From: Bacteroidia bacterium
Lineage (GTDB): Bacteria > Bacteroidota > Bacteroidia > J057
Length of the DNA: 64,000 bases
NCBI GenBank assembly: GCA_030430205.1
Contig: JAUIGE010000015.1
Coordinates: forward strand, 91,726 to 155,725
Reading direction: 5' to 3'
Shown: positions 53,581-61,715 of the stretch, in pieces
Layout: each line of letters starts with the position of its first letter
How positions within the stretch are numbered: position 1 is the stretch's first letter
Notes under the pieces: model-generated
The model's database searches: none
Told to the model about the DNA's origin: nothing
Seen by the model: only the letters and a program-made list of their open reading frames with translations
Translations under genes and position numbers: made by a program

Positions 53581-55746
53581 ATGGAAGCCTTGAACAAAAT
53601 ACTTGCAAAAAGTGAGGACAGAGGCGGAACGACACTGCTGGAACATACCCAGCATGTTGTTTGGGCGATTGAGGTATTTGCAGAAAAGTATCAGTACGAT
53701 TTCGATAAAGACCTGGCTGTGAAAGCAGCTATATTGCATGACCTGGGGAAAGCCCATGTTCACTTTCAGCATAAGATTAAGAATGATGTTTCATACCAAT
53801 CTTTGATGGAACAAGAAGAGTGGAATTATATCCATCGGCATGAGTTGTCTTCATTGGGTTTTTTGCCTGTTTTTCCTAAAAATGAGTGGGATCCGATTAT
53901 TGATATGGTTGTGGGCCATCATAAGTCTGTGGAAAATGACAAGCGGGAAAGAGGTATTATAGATTTGGAGGAAAAGTATGATGATTGGAAAGAAAAGCAT
54001 CTAAAGGATTGGGAATCCTGGTCTCCATTTGGTCTCGAAATTTTGAGAGAATTTGGTTTTGAATGCCATACAATTTCACTCCAGGAGGCCGAAAATGCCC
54101 TGGAATATTGCGTGGATTACTGTGAAAGTAAACCATGGGGTTGGTCTCCCTTAAGAGGCCTGCTTATGTCAGCGGACCACTTTGGCTCGGCATTCATTGA
54201 GAGAACCAATGTAAAACGGCAGGAATTGTTTTCTATTCCCAATTTGGGTTTCTACAAAAACCCGGAAAGGGTTCATGAACTATATCCCCTTTCTCAAATT
54301 TCAGTTGATGACCCAAGTCCTCATACCTTGGTTGTAGCACCTACAGGTGCAGGTAAAACAGACTTTTTGCTGAAACGATGTGAAAGAAGAATCTTTTACA
54401 CCCTTCCTTTTCAGGCTTCTATAAATGCCATGTATGAACGATTGAAAGAAAATATTAAAGACGGGGATATCAGAGTCTTGCACGCAACCTCTGGATTACT
54501 TGTAAAAGGAAATAAAGAAGCCATAAGCTTGCAAAATTTTGGAGGCGCAGCAATCAAAGTTTTGACCCCACACCAGTTGGCCTCCATTGTTTTTGGCACA
54601 TCAGGATTTGAAAGTACGATGTTGGATGTGCAGGGAACAGATGTGATTTTGGATGAAATTCATACCTATTCCGACTACAGCAGAGCCATGGTGCTAGAGA
54701 TTGTCAAAACGCTTCTACGACTGGATTGCAAAATTCACATAGGTACGGCAACGATGCCTTCAAGCCTTTATATCGAAGTACTCGGGCTGCTTCAGAAAAA
54801 TGGGGATGTCTTTGAAGTCAAATTGGAGGATACTGTTTTAGATAGCTTTGATCGGCATATCGTCCATAAGATGGAAAACGAGACGGATATGGATGAGATT
54901 TTGATCAAAGCCTTCGAAAATCAAGAAAAAGTATTAGCGGTTTTCAACACCGTCAAAAAAGCACAGGATACTTTTAAACGACTGCGATTGCTTTTTCCTT
55001 CCGTCCCCATCATGCTTATTCATAGCCGCTTTAGGAGGGGGGATCGTGCAAAATTGGAAAAGCGATTGATGTCTGAGTTTAATGGCGATGATTCGAAAGA
55101 GTTTGGAGACGGAAAACGTCCTTGTCTGGTCATCTCTACGCAAGTTGTGGAGGTAAGCCTGGACATCAGTTTTGATCGGATGATTACTCAGGCGGCTCCA
55201 TTGGATTCGCTTATTCAACGATTTGGCCGTGTAAACCGCAAACGTACCAAAGATACCATTGGCAAATTCAAGCCTGTTCATGTTATTAAACCAGCGGGGC
55301 TGGTAAAACCTTACGAATTAGGCATCCTCAAAGCCAGTTTTGATGAATTACCGGATGGTCAATTATTGAAGGAGAAAAGCCTGCAAGCCAAGATAGACAA
55401 AGTATATCCGGTTCTGGATACAAAAGCCATTGATGTTCACCTGATTTATAGCGGAGGGCAATACAAAATCAAAGAATTGAGGCATAAGCCAAATTCTGTA
55501 TTGATAGATGCACTTGAAATTGAATCGGCGACTTGCATACTCGAAAGCGATAGAGAAGCGTATGAAAAAGCCCGTTGGGACGAGCGAATCCCGCTAGAGA
55601 TTCCTGTGAATTTTCGCTCTATTTCAAAGTATAAAAACTTATATGAACAAATTGAGATAGGGTCCTACCCTTTTGTCATTCCTCAGTCCGAAGCAGACCA
55701 TTTGTTGTATGGACTGGAATTGGTTCAACCTGAAAATATCATTTAG
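53581..55746 (+). CDS. cas3: Cas3 helicase-nuclease
   Basis: Degrades target DNA after Cascade binding. HD nuclease first: His22 (EHTQHV), His53-Asp54 (ILHDLGKAHVHF) and VVGHHKS near 117. Then the helicase: Walker A APTGAGKT (about 253-260), DEIH box (DVILDEIH, about 353-360), GTATMPSS, and motif VI QRFGRVNR (about 545). All are intact. The 721-residue fused form is normal for type I-B. It starts 4 bases after cas5 and is followed at 2 bases by the cas8-like gene. Confidence 0.95.
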   Translation: MEALNKILAKSEDRGGTTLLEHTQHVVWAIEVFAEKYQYDFDKDLAVKAAILHDLGKAHVHFQHKIKNDVSYQSLMEQEEWNYIHRHELSSLGFLPVFPKNEWDPIIDMVVGHHKSVENDKRERGIIDLEEKYDDWKEKHLKDWESWSPFGLEILREFGFECHTISLQEAENALEYCVDYCESKPWGWSPLRGLLMSADHFGSAFIERTNVKRQELFSIPNLGFYKNPERVHELYPLSQISVDDPSPHTLVVAPTGAGKTDFLLKRCERRIFYTLPFQASINAMYERLKENIKDGDIRVLHATSGLLVKGNKEAISLQNFGGAAIKVLTPHQLASIVFGTSGFESTMLDVQGTDVILDEIHTYSDYSRAMVLEIVKTLLRLDCKIHIGTATMPSSLYIEVLGLLQKNGDVFEVKLEDTVLDSFDRHIVHKMENETDMDEILIKAFENQEKVLAVFNTVKKAQDTFKRLRLLFPSVPIMLIHSRFRRGDRAKLEKRLMSEFNGDDSKEFGDGKRPCLVISTQVVEVSLDISFDRMITQAAPLDSLIQRFGRVNRKRTKDTIGKFKPVHVIKPAGLVKPYELGILKASFDELPDGQLLKEKSLQAKIDKVYPVLDTKAIDVHLIYSGGQYKIKELRHKPNSVLIDALEIESATCILESDREAYEKARWDERIPLEIPVNFRSISKYKNLYEQIEIGSYPFVIPQSEADHLLYGLELVQPENII

Positions 55747-55748
55747 CC

Positions 55749-57074
55749 ATGTACACAAGCTATATAGGAAAGAAATTTTTGCAGCTATACAGAAATCGAA
55801 TGCAATTACCCGAGAGCTACACGGCTCGCCAGTTTTTTGATGAAGTGATGTTTCCTTTGTTTTTTGATGATGATGAGCATTTGATGCATGTTGGGAACTC
55901 TCCATTTTTTCAAAAACCTACTGCTGCTGCTGTTAAGGAAAGCGGATCAAAGTCTTTGGCCCAGCTAAGTAATCTTAGAGCAAAAATTGAAGAAGGAGTG
56001 CCGAGCGGCGCTATTTATGTGGGTTTTGCAGCAGAAGATTTAAGAGCCACTTCTTCAGGTCAGTTGACAAACATCAATTTCCAGACAACTTCTGATGAGA
56101 TTTATGCTTCATGGATAGGGCAAGGTTTGGGGATAGGTGTCAGTGGGGGATTTGTCATGTTAATTGAAAAGGATGAACTCTTTTGGTCTCTTTTTGAAGG
56201 GTGGGAAATTTATCGAAAATACCTTCAGCATACGCCAAACCTAAAAGATAAGCAAATTGAAACCTGGAATGGTCATTGGCTGTATCATGTTTTTGGAAAA
56301 AACTATGACGCTTTAAATCCATTGGGCGCTTTTGATCCTGAACCCCAAAAAGTACTCGGGAAATTGGCGATTCCCACCATTGACTGGATAAAAGTTATTT
56401 TTGCCCTATCCCGCAAATATCCCCAAGAGGTTCTTACAGCCTATGCCTACAACCTTTCGCAGACAAATACGACTTTGGGATTTATCAATTTATTCCTTCC
56501 AGAAGTTAAAAGACTTAAACATACGGAAGGTGCAATTTATGGAGAGGATTATAAAGCTTTTGAAAGCCTCTATCATACCTTTTTCAATTTCAAAAACGCC
56601 TGCAAACTCGGAGTCATCGGTCTAAAAGCTTTAGAACCGGATAAACTCCGTCAATTTATGCCCAAAGGCTCAATCCCTTTTGCCGGAGGGAATGAGTTAA
56701 AACTCAAAAAGGGAGATGATTTCCTTCAATTCAACATATTTAAAACCTGGATAATGGCTATGCTTAATAACAAAAAAGAACTAAATGTTCTGGCTGAACA
56801 AGTGGCCCAGACATTAATTGATTTTGAACAAAATAGTCCTGATAAAAAAAGAGGAAAAACCTCTCAGGATAGTGTTAGCGACGCTGTAAAGTCTTCAAAA
56901 CATTTGAGGGAATTTATTGAAAACATGACCCAATTGATGCAGAAAGACAATTCCACAGCAGAGGGGTTTAAAAAAGTAAAAGATGCTATGCTTCAGTTGC
57001 CGTCTGATCTTTTCCCCCTATTTATCACCTTGATTCGCTTCGAATACCAATTTAAAAAATCCACCCAATCATAA
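55749..57074 (+). CDS. cas8: Cas8-like large subunit of Cascade
   Basis: By place (between cas3 and cas7) and size (441 residues) this is the large subunit that would recognise the PAM and recruit Cas3. No named Cas8 subfamily is recognised with confidence. Recognisable stretches include LYRNRMQLPESYTARQFFDEVMFPLFF near the start, and NGHWLYHVFGKNYDALNPLGAFD in the middle. The last ~100 residues are all helical, as in Cas8b where an internal start yields Cas11. In-frame ATGs at 56754 and 56760 are candidates. Low G+C like its neighbours. Confidence 0.75.
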   Translation: MYTSYIGKKFLQLYRNRMQLPESYTARQFFDEVMFPLFFDDDEHLMHVGNSPFFQKPTAAAVKESGSKSLAQLSNLRAKIEEGVPSGAIYVGFAAEDLRATSSGQLTNINFQTTSDEIYASWIGQGLGIGVSGGFVMLIEKDELFWSLFEGWEIYRKYLQHTPNLKDKQIETWNGHWLYHVFGKNYDALNPLGAFDPEPQKVLGKLAIPTIDWIKVIFALSRKYPQEVLTAYAYNLSQTNTTLGFINLFLPEVKRLKHTEGAIYGEDYKAFESLYHTFFNFKNACKLGVIGLKALEPDKLRQFMPKGSIPFAGGNELKLKKGDDFLQFNIFKTWIMAMLNNKKELNVLAEQVAQTLIDFEQNSPDKKRGKTSQDSVSDAVKSSKHLREFIENMTQLMQKDNSTAEGFKKVKDAMLQLPSDLFPLFITLIRFEYQFKKSTQS

Positions 57075-57086
57075 ACCTAAAACAAA

Positions 57087-58163
57087 ATGAAACCATTTAT
57101 TTATTTGAGAGGCTTCCGCCATGCTGAGCACACTGTATTTGGTGTGCAGGATGGACAAAAGTATTATTATGACCCTCAGTTTGGCAGGGCGATGGCATAT
57201 TCCAGTGGTCAACAGGTCAAACGCTCAATCATTGAAGCTATGACGGGTGAAATGAATGTGCCTTTTGCAGCGATCACCTTTAATTGGGAGATTGATAAAA
57301 AGGAAAATAAAGCCAAGCAAAAGGAACCACATTCTCCATGTGATCCCACTTATCCGGATCAATTACTTGGTGGATATATGAAAGCTGAAAGTGATAGCAT
57401 GACTGTCAAGAGGCGAAGCCCTTTATCTATTTCAGCCATGCGGCCCCTTCATCCACTTTTGGGTGGTCTGGAAAGGGAGAAAGAAAATATAACTTTTGAT
57501 CGGACTTCTCATCCAGATCATCATAAAGTCAATGTATTTTGGCTTGAGGGAAATAGCCGGAAAGAACAGTTGACAGATGAAGAGTTGGAAGAATGGTTGA
57601 CAAGTAATAAACGATCACTTCCTAACCGTGCCTTCATTCAAGGATTAACACGTGCATCCGGCCTATTCGTTTACGATATCGCCATAGACTTAAGAACTTT
57701 GTTTTGCGTATCGGCCAACAAACTGGAACCAGAACTATTCCCAGAGATTGAAGAAAAATTGAAAGCATCCGGTTGGAAAGAAGGCAAAAATGTTTTCGGC
57801 AAATGTTTGATTTTACCCAAAGCAGAGCGTGAAAAAATCATCCCCGCTCTGGCTCATGCAATGATCAACTGGCGGATAACCAGTAATCAATCCAGAACAT
57901 TTAGCTTAATGGAAACCCTTGCGGTAGCAGTAAGCGATAACGCAAATCAACTTGCTTATGCCATCAGAGGGGAGCTTCGTGAAGATGTTGACCGCCCTTC
58001 TGCAATTCCGAGAATTGACGAGACGGCAAAAGCTGATATTTTTGTAACACCAGCCTGTTCTGGCTATATACAAGGGGCAGTGGGCTCAGCGGATGCGCTT
58101 GATAATGCGGAACAGCATCTTATTGAATTAATGAACTCTTTCGACTACGAAAACCAAGCCTAA
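57087..58163 (+). CDS. cas7: Cas7 backbone subunit
   Basis: Cas7 polymerises along the crRNA to form the Cascade backbone. The N-terminus FIYLRGFRHAEHTVFGVQD, followed by YYDPQFGRAMAYSSGQQVKRSIIEAM (about residues 26-52), is the RRM plus the typical S-G-x-x-x-K-R-x-I motif of Cas7/DevR proteins. An inserted thumb-like region lies at about 75-180. Near the end, FVTPACSGYIQGAVGSADAL has the second conserved block. Length of 358 residues fits type I-B-like Cas7. Gap to cas8 is 12 bases. Confidence 0.88.
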   Translation: MKPFIYLRGFRHAEHTVFGVQDGQKYYYDPQFGRAMAYSSGQQVKRSIIEAMTGEMNVPFAAITFNWEIDKKENKAKQKEPHSPCDPTYPDQLLGGYMKAESDSMTVKRRSPLSISAMRPLHPLLGGLEREKENITFDRTSHPDHHKVNVFWLEGNSRKEQLTDEELEEWLTSNKRSLPNRAFIQGLTRASGLFVYDIAIDLRTLFCVSANKLEPELFPEIEEKLKASGWKEGKNVFGKCLILPKAEREKIIPALAHAMINWRITSNQSRTFSLMETLAVAVSDNANQLAYAIRGELREDVDRPSAIPRIDETAKADIFVTPACSGYIQGAVGSADALDNAEQHLIELMNSFDYENQA

Positions 58164-58168
58164 CCCCC

Positions 58169-58624
58169 ATGCACAACTACCTCCAACACCTCCACGCCGA
58201 CATCCGTCAGCGCACCGCTCAGCTCCAAACCGAGCTCATCCCGATCGCAAAGGCCGATCCTTTCGAGGACCACTTTGCGAAGATAGACGCCTATCTGCAC
58301 GGGCCGGAATACGACTTCGAATACTGGACCGACCTTTTACAGGACGAACTGCCAGTTCCGGAGCGTTTGACGGATGCGCAATGTGCTGCATTGGTGGAGG
58401 CTTTGGCCGTTTTGTGGGAGGCTTTGAAAATCAGGGTTTCTTTTCCTGAAAGCTGCACGCTACGCACCCAATATTCAGCGATGCGCAAGAGTTGGAAGAT
58501 TAGCTGCCCTGTCGGGATTGAAGGGACGGTTATGGATTTTTGCTCAGGCTATGCGCCTGACTGTGTATTTGGCAAGGAATGTCCATGCCGGGAATTTTGG
58601 GAGGAGGACGAACTCCCTCCTTAA
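58169..58624 (+). CDS. Cys-rich protein of unknown function within the cas operon
   Basis: A 151-residue protein, 5 bases after cas7 and 41 bases ahead of cas4. Helical N-terminal part, then a C-terminal Cys cluster in DFCSGYAPDCVFGKECPCREFWEE (C-x6-C-x5-C-x1-C), a likely metal site. I recall similar small Bacteroidota proteins with an FCSY...C...C.C.EF ending and no assigned function, so it may not be CRISPR-specific. Base use is clearly richer in G and C than in the genes upstream. It could be an accessory subunit or a passenger. Confidence 0.7.
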   Translation: MHNYLQHLHADIRQRTAQLQTELIPIAKADPFEDHFAKIDAYLHGPEYDFEYWTDLLQDELPVPERLTDAQCAALVEALAVLWEALKIRVSFPESCTLRTQYSAMRKSWKISCPVGIEGTVMDFCSGYAPDCVFGKECPCREFWEEDELPP

Positions 58625-58665
58625 GAATCTGGCCATTTACAAATCCGCAAATCCGCTTATCAATC

Positions 58666-59172
58666 ATGCTTCCCACCCCCACACTCATCGCCTATCTCCA
58701 GCTTTGCCATCGCAAACTCTGGCTCCACGCTCACCACATCCGCATGGAGCATAGCTCCGAGCTCGTGGCCGAAGGCCGCTGGATTCACGAATCCACCTAC
58801 AGCAACCGGCGCAGCCGCTTTCGCGAAGTGAACCTGGGCCATGCCAAGATAGACTTCTTTGATCCGCAGACCAGGACGGTGCACGAAACCAAGAAGTCTG
58901 ACAAAAATGAGGCAGCACATATCGCGCAGTTGAAATACTACCTCTGGTCCCTGGAGCAGATCGGGATGAGGGAAGTGAGAGGCATTTTGGAATACCCCCG
59001 ACTGCGAAAGAAACATGAGCTCAGCCTGGATGATGCGGACCGACAGGAGATCCCGCAGTGGGTAGCGGCAGTGGAGGGGATCGTAGCGATGGAGGAGTGC
59101 CCTGAGCGATTGCCGAAGGCGAAATGTCGTGCTTGCAGCTTTCGGGATTTTTGTTGGGTTGAGGAGGAATAG
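58666..59172 (+). CDS. cas4: Cas4 nuclease
   Basis: A RecB-like exonuclease that trims new spacers and checks the PAM during adaptation. The cluster-binding cysteines are C16 region (LQLCHRKLW) and the C-terminal CRACSFRDFC. Nuclease residues appear as GHAKIDFFD (Asp) and VHETKKSDK (Glu and Lys). The ATG at 58666 gives the canonical start (LPTPTLIAYLQLC...). The longer frame above it is out of place. Length is 168 residues, typical for type I-B. High G+C like 58169. Confidence 0.94.
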   Translation: MLPTPTLIAYLQLCHRKLWLHAHHIRMEHSSELVAEGRWIHESTYSNRRSRFREVNLGHAKIDFFDPQTRTVHETKKSDKNEAAHIAQLKYYLWSLEQIGMREVRGILEYPRLRKKHELSLDDADRQEIPQWVAAVEGIVAMEECPERLPKAKCRACSFRDFCWVEEE

Positions 59173-59229
59173 AGGAGATTGACGGAATGAACAGGATAAC
59201 AGGATTAACAGGAATAAAACCAGATAGAT

Positions 59230-59604
59230 ATGATAGAAGATGAATTGACTGCTGAGATCATCGGAGCTGCTTTTCAGGTTCATAAGACATTGGGAGCGGG
59301 TTTTTTGGAGAAGGTATACGAAAATGCGATGGTGATTGAACTAAAGAAACGTGGCCTTAGAGTCGCCCAGCAGGCACCCATTGTTGTTTTTTATGAGGGA
59401 ATCCAGGTTGGAGATTATTTTGCTGATTTATTGGTTAATGAGGAGGTTGTTGTAGAACTAAAAGCGGTTGAAGAACTTGCTCCAGCCCATGAAGTTCAAC
59501 TTGTGAATTACCTGCAGGGAACCGGTTTGGATATTGGTTTACTCATCAACTTTGGCTCTGCTGTAAAAGTCAAGCGAAAATACAGGGTTTATAAAAAGCC
59601 TTGA
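59230..59604 (+). CDS. GxxExxY protein
   Basis: The name-giving motif is seen in HKTLGAGFLEKVYENAM (G-x2-E-x2-Y), followed by FADLLVNEEVVVELKAVEEL, which has a D-x8-E-x-K PD-(D/E)xK-like nuclease centre. Length of 124 residues is normal. Such genes are frequent in Bacteroidota and are often found alone and mobile. Here it separates cas4 from cas1 and is flanked on both sides by the same AACAGGATAACAGGATT repeat words, as if inserted with them. It is not known to belong to any CRISPR system. Confidence 0.88.
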   Translation: MIEDELTAEIIGAAFQVHKTLGAGFLEKVYENAMVIELKKRGLRVAQQAPIVVFYEGIQVGDYFADLLVNEEVVVELKAVEELAPAHEVQLVNYLQGTGLDIGLLINFGSAVKVKRKYRVYKKP

Positions 59605-60205
59605 AGAATGGACAGAATTGAAGAATGGACAGAATTGAAGAATGGACAGAATTGAAGAATGAACAGGATAACAGGATTGACAGGATTAACAGGAAAAACC
59701 ATTCTCATCCTGTCCATCCTGAAAATCCTGTAATCCTGTCAATTTTAACTGACTTGAAGAATGAACAGGATAACAGGATTGACAGGATTAACAGGAAAAA
59801 CCATTCTCATCCTGTCCATCCTGAAATCCTGTCAATTTTAACTGACTTGAAGAATGAACAGGATAACAGGATTGACAGGAAAAATCATTCTTATCCTGTG
59901 CATCCTGAAAATCCTGAAATCCTGTCAATTTTAACTGACTTGAAGAATGAACAGGATAACAGGGTTGACAGGATTAACAGGAAAAACCATTCTCATCCTG
60001 TCCATCCTGAAAATCCTGTAATCCTGTCAATAACATCTCTCAATCCAGCCCAAAACCATTCTCATCCTGTCCATCCTGAAAATCCTGTAATCCTGTCAAT
60101 TTTAACTGACTTGAAGAATGAACAGGATAACAGGATTGACAGGATTAACAGGAAATACCATTCTCATCCTGTCCATCCTGAAAATCCTGTAATCCTGTCA
60201 ATAAA
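59605..60205. repeat. Five-unit hairpin repeat array between GxxExxY and cas1
   Basis: Units begin (GAAGAATGAACAGGATAACA) at about 59654, 59756, 59849, 59942 and 60113, so they are 93-102 bases long with a 171-base exception. Each has a left arm of AACAGGAT, AACAGGATT and TGACAGGATT words and a right arm of ATCCTGTCC, ATCCTGAAAATCCTGT and AATCCTGTC words: the arms are imperfect complements. The same left-arm words occur once at 59185-59215, ahead of the GxxExxY gene. The block has no stop codons in the cas1 frame. Confidence 0.92.
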
Positions 60206-60218
60206 AAAGCTCAAAAGC

Positions 60219-61223
60219 ATGAAAAAAACATACTATCTCTTCAATCCTGGCCGGCTCAGCCGCAAGGACAACACCCTGAAATTCACCCCTACCGATGCAG
60301 ATGGCAAGGAAGGCAAGCCCCGCTACCTCCCGGTGCAGGGCATCAAAAATCTCTACGTTTTTGGTTCGCTCGACGCCAACAGCGCCATGTACACCTTTCT
60401 GGGAAAAAACCAGATACCTGTACATTTTTTCGACTACTATGAGCACTATGCGGGTTCTTTTATGCCCAGGGAGTTTTTGCTGGCAGGTAAGATGCAGGTG
60501 GCACAGACCCAGCATTATCTTTCGCCCAAAAAACGGATCATAATCGCCCGGGAGTTTATCGCAGGCGCTGCCTGGAACATGCGCAAAAACCTCGCTTACT
60601 ATCAAAATCGCGGCAAGGAATTGCAGGAAGTGACAGCTTCCATCACCCAGTGGGAATCCCGTCTGGAAGGCACAAGGCGCATAGATGAACTGATGGGGCT
60701 GGAAGGCAACATTCGCCAGGTCTATTATCAGGGTTTTGATACCATCATCGATCCATTTGCCATGGAAGGGCGCAGCAAGCAGCCGCCCGGAAATGAAGTC
60801 AACGCCCTTGTCTCCTTCGGCAATATGATGTGTTATACCTCCTGCCTGGATATGATCTACCACACCCAGCTCAATCCAACGATCAGCTTTTTGCACGAAC
60901 CGGGTGCGCGGCGGTTTTCGTTGGCACTGGATTTGGCCGAAATCTTCAAGCCTATTCTGGTAGATCGCGTCATCTTCAAACTGCTCAACAAGCGTCAACT
61001 GCAGGCAAAAGATTTTGCTTATGAGATGAACGGCTGTTTTTTGAAAGAAAAAGGCCGCAAAACCTTTGTTCAGGCTTACGATGAGCGGTTGAAAGAAAGC
61101 ATCCACCACCGCAGTCTCGGGCGAAAAGTCAGTTATCAGCACCTGATCAAGCTGGAATGTTACAAACTGGCCAAGCATTGTCTGGGCATTTCTCCCTACC
61201 AGCCGTTCAAAGCCTGGTGGTAA
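60219..61223 (+). CDS. cas1: Cas1 integrase
   Basis: Integrates new spacers at the leader end together with Cas2. The ATG at 60219 (MKKTYYLFNPGRLSRKDNTL) is the canonical start and gives 334 residues. The much longer frame from 59625 only translates the repeat. Active-site residues visible are the Glu in LMGLEGNIR, the His in FLHEPGARRF and the acidic pair in LALDLAEIFKPI. The C-terminus HLIKLECYKLAKHCLGISPYQPFKAWW is that of Bacteroidota type I-B Cas1. Cas2 follows after 27 bases. Confidence 0.97.
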   Translation: MKKTYYLFNPGRLSRKDNTLKFTPTDADGKEGKPRYLPVQGIKNLYVFGSLDANSAMYTFLGKNQIPVHFFDYYEHYAGSFMPREFLLAGKMQVAQTQHYLSPKKRIIIAREFIAGAAWNMRKNLAYYQNRGKELQEVTASITQWESRLEGTRRIDELMGLEGNIRQVYYQGFDTIIDPFAMEGRSKQPPGNEVNALVSFGNMMCYTSCLDMIYHTQLNPTISFLHEPGARRFSLALDLAEIFKPILVDRVIFKLLNKRQLQAKDFAYEMNGCFLKEKGRKTFVQAYDERLKESIHHRSLGRKVSYQHLIKLECYKLAKHCLGISPYQPFKAWW

Positions 61224-61250
61224 ACTCACAAACCCACAAACCATTTTTCC

Positions 61251-61511
61251 ATGTATATCATCCTCGTCTACGACATCGGCGAAAAGCGCGTAGCAAAAAT
61301 GCTCAAACTCTGCCGTCAATACCTCAACTGGATTCAGAACTCCGTTTTTGAAGGAGAAATAAGCTCCGTAAAGCTTCAGGAACTGAAAGGGAAAGCCAAA
61401 GGCATCATGGAAGATCAGGACAGCCTGATTATATTCAGAAGTGGTCAGCAAAAGTGGCTAAAAAAGGATATCTTAGGAGTAGAAAGGCAGTCGATAGACA
61501 CCTTTTTGTAG
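61251..61511 (+). CDS. cas2: Cas2
   Basis: Small ferredoxin-fold dimer that bridges Cas1 dimers. The catalytic-type Asp is in ILVYDIGEKR (residue 8) and the rest (LKLCRQYLNWIQNSVFEGEIS) is typical of type I-B Cas2. Length of 86 residues is normal. It is the last cas gene and its stop codon lies 204 bases before the first CRISPR repeat. Confidence 0.95.
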   Translation: MYIILVYDIGEKRVAKMLKLCRQYLNWIQNSVFEGEISSVKLQELKGKAKGIMEDQDSLIIFRSGQQKWLKKDILGVERQSIDTFL

Positions 61512-61715
61512 TTGTCGATCGGCCGAATCCTGAAAGGAAACAAGCAAATTTGCAAGGCCATTTTGGCAAAAAACGCTCATTGACGTACGAAACCAGCCAT
61601 GTCGATCTCCGCTCAAAATCCAACTACAGCAGATCGACAAGTTTTGACTGGCAAAAACAAAAAATAAAGCGTAAATAGAGGCCATAATCGCTATTTTTCC
61701 GCTGCATTTTGGCGG
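61512..61715 (+). promoter_or_regulatory. CRISPR leader with TGTCGATC dyads
   Basis: The AT-rich 204-base region between cas2 and the first repeat must hold the array promoter and adaptation signals. It carries TTGTCGATC (61512-61520), TGTCGATCT (61600-61608) and AGATCGACA (61631-61639). The second and third are exact complements, 22 bases apart, and the first can pair with the third also. The dyad may be a binding site for the WYL regulator or an adaptation factor. The last 40 bases hold CTATTTTTCC and CATTTTGGCGG next to the repeat. Confidence 0.7.

Noticed and set aside
59625..60218. A 198-residue N-terminal extension of Cas1
   Set aside because: It is only the hairpin repeat read in frame (DRINRKNHSHPVHPE-type periodic sequence). 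Cas1 homologues begin at the ATG 60219.
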